From: Dryocosmus kuriphilus
Taxonomy: Eukaryota > Arthropoda > Insecta > Hymenoptera > Cynipidae
Length of the DNA stretch: 64,000 bases
Assembly (NCBI GenBank): GCA_038277395.1
Contig: CM076196.1
Coordinates: 25,861,260 to 25,925,259, forward strand
Direction of reading: 5' to 3'
Part shown: in pieces, positions 57,901 through 64,000 of the stretch
How the letters are laid out: each line of letters begins with the position of its first letter
How positions within the stretch are numbered: position 1 is the first letter of the stretch
Position numbers and translations under genes: made by a program
The notes under the pieces: generated by a model
What the model saw: only the letters and a program-made list of their open reading frames with translations
Told to the model about the DNA's origin: nothing
The model's database searches: none

Positions 57901-60900
57901 AGTTAAAGTTTAAACTATTCCCTTGAAAAATAATTTTTTGATGTTGAAAATGTAACTTACTTAGATTAAGCATTAATTTTTTTGATTGAAAGTGCAGCTT
58001 TTTCGATGAAAAATTCAAATATTTTGGTTAGAAGTTAATTTTAATGTTAAAAATTCAACTATTTTTGGTTCACACTAATATTTTCTTCTTCAAAATTTAG
58101 TTGCTCCATTTTTGGTTGAGAATTCAGCTTTTTTAGTGAAAAATTTTATCATTTTTTTGAAATTTAACTATTTTAATAAAAAATTAATCCTTGTTTGAAA
58201 AATCATGATTTTAGATTAAAAATGAAACTATTTGATTGAAAATAATTTCTTCTTTGGTTGCAAATTTATTTTGTGTGGAAATTGAACTTTTTAATTGAAA
58301 ATCTCTTTTCCTGTGTTGATAATTCAATTATTTGGTTAAAAATTGTTTTCTTTTTCAGCTAAAAATTAAACTGTTTTTTGTTTTTGAAAATTGAACAATT
58401 TTGTTAAAAATTCATCTTTGGTTAAAAATTTATATGTATGACTGAAAATACTTTTTTTTTTTTTAAATTCCTTTTCTTTGCGTGAAAATCCAACTGTTTA
58501 ATTGAAAATGTCTTTTTTTGGGTTGATAATTTAACTATTGTGTTAAAAATTGGTATTTTTCGGTTAAAATTTAAACTAGTCCGTTGAAAAATAATTTTTT
58601 GATGTTGAAAATGTAACTTACTTAGATTAAGCATTAATTTTTTTGATTGAAAGTGCAGCTTTTTCGATGAAAAATTCAAATATTTTGGTTAGAAGTTAAT
58701 TTAATGTTAAAAATTCAACTATTTTTGGTTCACACTAATATTTTTTCTTCAAAATTTAGTTGCTCCATTTTTGGTTGAGAATTCAGCTTTTTTAGTGAAA
58801 AATTTTATCATTTTTTTGAAATTTAACTATTTTAATAAAAAATTAATCCTTGTTTGAAAAATCATGATTTTAGGTTAAAAATGAAACTGTTTGATTGAAA
58901 ATAATTTCTTCTTTGGTTGCAAATTTATTTTGTGTGGAAATTGAACTTTTTAATTGAAAATCTCTTTTCCTGTGTTGATAATTCAATTATTTGGTTAAAA
59001 ATTGTTTTCTTTTTCAGTTAAAAATTAAACTGTTTTTTGTTTTTTAAAATTGAACGATTTTGTTAAAAATTCATCTTTGGTCAACAATTTATATGTATGA
59101 CTGAAAATACTTTTTTTTTTTGAAAATTCCTTTTCTTTGCGTGAAAATTGAACTGTTTCATTGAGAATGTCTTTTTTGGGTTGATAATTTTACTATTGTG
59201 TTAAAAAATTGGTATTTTTCAGTTAAAATTTAAACTAGTCCGTTGAAAAATAATTTTTTGATGTTGAAAATGTAACTTGCTTAGATTAAGCATTAATTTT
59301 TTTGATTGAAAGTGCAGCTTTTTCGATGAAAAATTCATATTTTGGTTAGAAGTTAATTTAATGTTAAAAATTCAACTATTTTTGGTTCACACTAATATTT
59401 TTTCTTCAAAATTTAGTTGCTCCATTTTTGGTTGAGAATTCAGCTTTTTTAGTGAAAAATTTTATCATTTTTTTGAAATTTAACTATTTTAATAAAAAAT
59501 TAATCCTTGTTTGAAAAATCATGATTTTAGGTTAAAAATGAAACTGTTTGATTGAAAATAATTTCTTCTTTGGTTGCAAATTTATTTTGTGTGGAAATTG
59601 AACTTTTTAATTGAAAATCTCTTTTCCTGTGTTGATAATTCAATTATTTGGTTAAAAATTGTTTTCTTTTTCAGTTAAAAATTAAACTGTTTTTTGTTTT
59701 TTAAAATTGAACGATTTTGTTAAAAATTCATCTTTGGTCAACAATTTATATGTATGACTGAAAATACTTTTTTTTTTGAAAATTCCTTTTCTTTGCGTGA
59801 AAATTGAACTGTTTCATTGAGAATGTCTTTTTTGGGTTGATAATTTTACTATTGTGTTAAAAAATTGGTATTTTTCAGTTAAAATTTAAACTAGTCCGTT
59901 GAAAAATAATTTTTTGATGTTGAAAATGTAACTTGCTTAGATTAAGCATTAATTTTTTTGATTGAAAGTGCAGCTTTTTCGATGAAAAATTCAAATATTT
60001 TGGTTAGAAGTTAATTTTAATGTTAAAAATTCAACTATTTTTGGTTCACACTAATATTTCTTCTTCAAAATTTAGTTGCTCCATTTTTGGTTGAGAATTC
60101 AGCTTTTTTAGTGAAAAATTTTATCATTTTTTTTGAAATTTAACTATTTTAATAAAAAATTAATCCTTGTTTGAAAAATCATGATTTTAGGTTAAAAATG
60201 AAACTGTTTGATTGAAAATGATTTCTTCTTTGGTTTCAAATTTATTTTGTGTGGAAATTGAACTTTTTAATTGAAAATCTCTTTTCCTGTGTTGATAATT
60301 CAATTATTTGGTTAAAAATTGTTTTCTTTTTCAGTTAAAAAAATTAAACTGTTTTTTGTTTTTGAAAATTGAACGATTTTGTTAAAAATTCATCTTTGGT
60401 TAACAATTTATATGTATGACTGAAAATACTTTTTTTTTTGAAAATTCCTTTTCTTTGCGTGAAAATTCAACTGTTTAATTGAAAATGTCTTTTTTTGGGT
60501 TGATAATTTAACTATTGTGTTTAAAAATTGGTATTTTTCAGTTAAAACTTAAACTAGTCCGTTGAAAAATAATTTTTTGATGTTGAAAATGTAACTTACT
60601 TAGACTAAGCATTAATTTTTTTGATTGAAAGTGCAGCTTTTTCGATGAAAAATTCAAATATTTTGGTTAGAAGTTAATTTTAATGTTAAAAATTCAACTA
60701 TTTTTGGTTCAAACTAATATTTTTTCTTCAAAATTTAGTTGCTCCATTTTTGGTTGAGAATTCAGCTTTTTTAGTGAAAAATTTTATCATTTTTTTGAAA
60801 TTTAACTATTTTAATAAAAAATTAATCCTTGTTTGAAAAAATCATGATTTTAGGTTAAAAATGAAACTGTTTGATTGAAAATGATTTCTTCTTTGGTTTC

Positions 60901-63900
60901 AAATTTATTTTGTGTGGAAATTGAACTTTTTAATTGAAAATCTCTTTTCCTGTGTTGATAATTCAATTATTTGGTTAAAAATTGTTTTCTTTTTCAGTTA
61001 AAAATTAAACTGTTTTTTGTTTTTGAAAATTGAACGATTTTGTTAAAAATTCATCTTTGGTTAAAAATTTATATGTATGACTGAAAATACTTTTTTTTTT
61101 TTTAAAATTCCTTTTCTTTGCGTGAAAATCCAACTGTTTAATTGAAAATGTCTTTTTTTGGGTTGATAATTTAACTATTGTGTTAAAAATTGGTATTTTT
61201 CAGTTAAAGTTTAAACTATTCCGTTGAAAAATAATTTTTTGATGTTGAAAATGTAACTTACTTAGATTAAGCATTAATTTTTTTGATTGAAAGTGCAGCT
61301 TTTTCGATGAAAAATTCAAATATTTTGGTTAGAAGTTAATTTTAATGTTAAAAATTCAACTATTTTTGGTTCACACTAATATTTCTTCTTCAAAATTTAG
61401 TTGCTCCATTTTTGGTTGAGAATTCAGCTTTTTTAGTGAAAAAATTTTATCATTTTTTTGAAATTTAACTATTTTAATAAAAAATTAATCCTTGTTTGAA
61501 AAATCATGATTTTAGATTAAAAATGAAACTGTTTGATTGAAAATAATTTCTTCTTTGGTTGCAAATTTATTTTGTGTGGAAATTGAACTTTTTAATTGAA
61601 AATTTCTTTTCCTGTGTTGATAATTCAATTATTTGGTTAAAAATTGTTTTCTTTTTCAGCTAAATTTAAACTGTTTTTTGTTTTTGAAAATTGAACGATT
61701 TTGTTAAAAATTCATCTTTGGTTAAAAATTTATATGTATGACTGAAAATACTTTTTTTTTTGAAAATTCCTTTTCTTTGCGTGAAAATTGAACTGTTTAA
61801 TTGAGAATGTCTTTTTTGGGTTGATAATTTTACTATTGTGTGTTAAAAAATTGGTATTTTTCGGTTAAAATTTAAACTAGTCCGTTGAAAAATAATTTTT
61901 TGATGTTGAAAATGTAACTTACTTAGATTAAGCATTAATTTTTTTGATTGAAAGTGCAGCTTTTTCGATGAAAAATTCAAATATTTTGGTTAGAAGTTAA
62001 TTTAATGTTAAAAATTCAACTATTTTTGGTTCACACTAATATTTTTTCTTCAAAATTTAGTTGCTCCATTTTTGGTTGAGAATTCAGCTTTTTTAGTGAA
62101 AAATTTTATCATTTTTTTGAAATTTAACTATTTTAATAAAAAATTAATCCTTGTTTGAAAAATCATGATTTTAGGTTAAAAATGAAACTGTTTGATTCAA
62201 AATAATTTCTTCTTTGGTTGCAAATTTATTTTGTGTGGAAATTGAACTTTTTAATTGAAAATCTCTTTTCCTGTGTTGATAATTCAATTATTTGGTTAAA
62301 AATTTTTTTCTTTTTCAGCTAAAAATTTAAACTGTTTTTTGTTTTTGAAAATTGAACGATTTTGTTAAAAATTCATCTTTGGTTAAAAATTTATATGTAT
62401 GACTGAAAATACTTTTTTTTTTGAAAATTCCTTTTCTTTGCGTGAAAATTGAACTGTTTAATTGAGAATGTCTTTTTTGGGTTGATAATTTTACTATTTG
62501 TGTTAAAAAATTGGTATTTTTCAGTTAAAATTTAAACTAGTCCGTTGAAAAATAATTTTTTGATGTTGAAAATGTAACTTGCTTAGATTAAGCATTAATT
62601 TTTTTTTGATTGAAAGTGCAGCTTTTTCGATGAAAAATTCAAATATTTTGGTTAGAAGTTAATTTTAATGTTAAAAATTCAACTATTTTTGGTTCAAACT
62701 AATATTTTTTCTTCAAAATTTAGTTGCTCCATTTTTGGTTGAGAATTCAGCTTTTTTAGTGAAAAATTTTATCATTTTTTTGAAATTTAACTATTTTAAT
62801 AAAAAATTAATCCTTGTTTGAAAAATCATGATTTTAGGTTAAAAATGAAACTGAAACTGTTTGATTGAAAATAATTTCTTCTTTGGTTGCAAATTTATTT
62901 TGTGTGGAAATTGAACTTTTTAATTGAAAATCTCTTTTCCTGTGTTGATAATTCAATTATTTGGTTAAAAATTGTTTTCTTTTTCAGCTAAAAATTAAAC
63001 TGTTTTTTGTTTTTGAAAATTGAACGATTTTGTTAAAAATTCATCTTTGGTTAAAAATTTATATGTATGACTGAAAATACTTTTTTTTTTTGAAAATTCC
63101 TTTTCTTTGCGTGAAAATTGAACTGTTTAATTGAGAATGTCTTTTTTGGGTTGATAATTTAACTATTGTGTTAAAAATTGGTATTTTTCAGTTAAAATTT
63201 AAACTAGTCCGTTGAAAAATAATTTTTTGATGTTGAAAATGTAACTTACTTAGATTAAGCATTAATTTTTTTTGATTGAAAGTGCAGCTTTTTCGATGAA
63301 AAATTCAAATATTTTGGTTAGAAGTTAATTTTAATGTTAAAAATTCAACTTTTTGGTTCAAACTAATATTTTTTCTTCAAAATTTAGTTGCTCCATTTTT
63401 GGTTGAGAATTCAGCTTTTTTAGTGAAAAATTTTATCTTTTTTTTTTTGAAATTTAACTATTTTAATAAAAAATTAATCCTTGTTTGAAAAATCATGATT
63501 TTAGGTTAAAAATGAAACTGTTTGATTGAAAATGATTTCTTCTTTGGTTTCAAATTTATTTTGTGTGGAAATTGAACTTTTTAATTGAAAATCTCTTTTC
63601 CTGTGTTGATAATTCAATTATTTGGTTAAAAATTGTTTTCTTTTTCAGTTAAAAATTAAACTGTTTTTTGTTTTTTGAAAATTGAACGATTTTGTTAAAA
63701 ATTCATCTTTGGTTAAAAATTTATATGTATGACTGAAAATACTTTTTTTTTTTTTTAAATTCCTTTTCTTTGCGTGAAAATCCAACTGTTTAATTGAAAA
63801 TGTCTTTTTTTGGGTTGATAATTTAACTATTGTGTTAAAAATTGGTATTTTTCAGTTAAAGTTTAAACTATTCCGTTGAAAAATAATTTTTTGATGTTGA

Positions 63901-64000
63901 AAATGTAACTTACTTAGATTAAGCATTAATTTTTTTGATTGAAAGTGCAGCTTTTTCGATGAAAAATTCAAATATTTTGGTTAGAAGTTAATTTTAATGT
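54900..64000 (-). repeat. Homogeneous higher-order array, about 14 copies of a 660-bp unit, running off the window
   Basis: TTTATATGTATGACTGAAAA recurs near 55117, 55781, 56441, 57108, 57768, 58430, 59088, 59747, 60410, 61070, 61731, 62392, 63061 and 63721, a period of about 660 bp. Inside each unit some 20 diverged short blocks of the GAAAATTCAACTATTTTTGG kind are arranged in fixed order. Whole 660-bp units differ from each other mostly by single bases and T-run length. Sub-families alternate: TTTTTTAAAATTGAACGATT with GGTCAACAATTT in the units near 59050 and 59710, TTTGGTTTCAAATTTATT near 60230, 60890 and 63545. It lies in a TMF1 intron and continues past base 64000. Confidence 0.93.

Overview
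The window is AT-rich animal nuclear DNA, most likely from an insect and plausibly a hymenopteran. The grounds are intron-split metazoan genes, mariner and hAT transposons, a tRNA-derived SINE, and long arrays built from GTTGAAAATTC-type units. I recall similar arrays from wasp genomes, but the species cannot be fixed from this sequence alone.

Layout. From 1 to 3.2 kb there is a decayed non-LTR retrotransposon, one minus-strand exon of a class A GPCR (1063-1601), short AT repeats and a small retro-insertion with a 12-bp target-site duplication. From 3.26 to 16.5 kb lies the 3' part of Smg1, the PIKK kinase of nonsense-mediated mRNA decay, on the plus strand. Its five exons run from the end of the kinase domain to the FATC domain and stop codon. 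Its introns hold a purine-rich LINE (3.6-6.95 kb) and a 5.5-kb hAT transposon (10739-16225, 8-bp target-site duplication). Inside the hAT are two tRNA-derived SINEs and two hammerhead-ribozyme-like motifs.

From 17.3 to 32.6 kb there is a tandem satellite of about 20 monomers of 750-850 bp, with two monomer types and a recent 3.9-kb higher-order duplication. From 34.56 to 39.56 kb lies a DNA transposon with roughly 100-bp terminal inverted repeats. Its transposase is broken by one mariner and one 5'-truncated LINE, and a second mariner sits inside its right terminal repeat. From 39.6 to 42.9 kb is AT-rich intergenic DNA with long imperfect inverted repeats.

From 42.9 to 49.5 kb are the last three exons of TMF1, a Golgi coiled-coil protein, on the minus strand, so Smg1 and TMF1 converge across about 26 kb of repeats. 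TMF1's introns, one of them running past the right edge, hold arrays of about 660-690-bp units. The arrays change orientation at a large palindrome centred near 51.0 kb. The array from about 54.9 kb to the end is very homogeneous.

Both conserved genes carry one small frame-breaking indel, 2 nt in Smg1 and 1 nt in an A-run in TMF1, which fits consensus-sequence error better than gene decay. No prokaryotic, viral or CRISPR system is present. The least ordinary items are the paired hammerhead-like motifs, the unclassified long-TIR transposon with its nested insertions, the two satellite systems and the array polarity switch.
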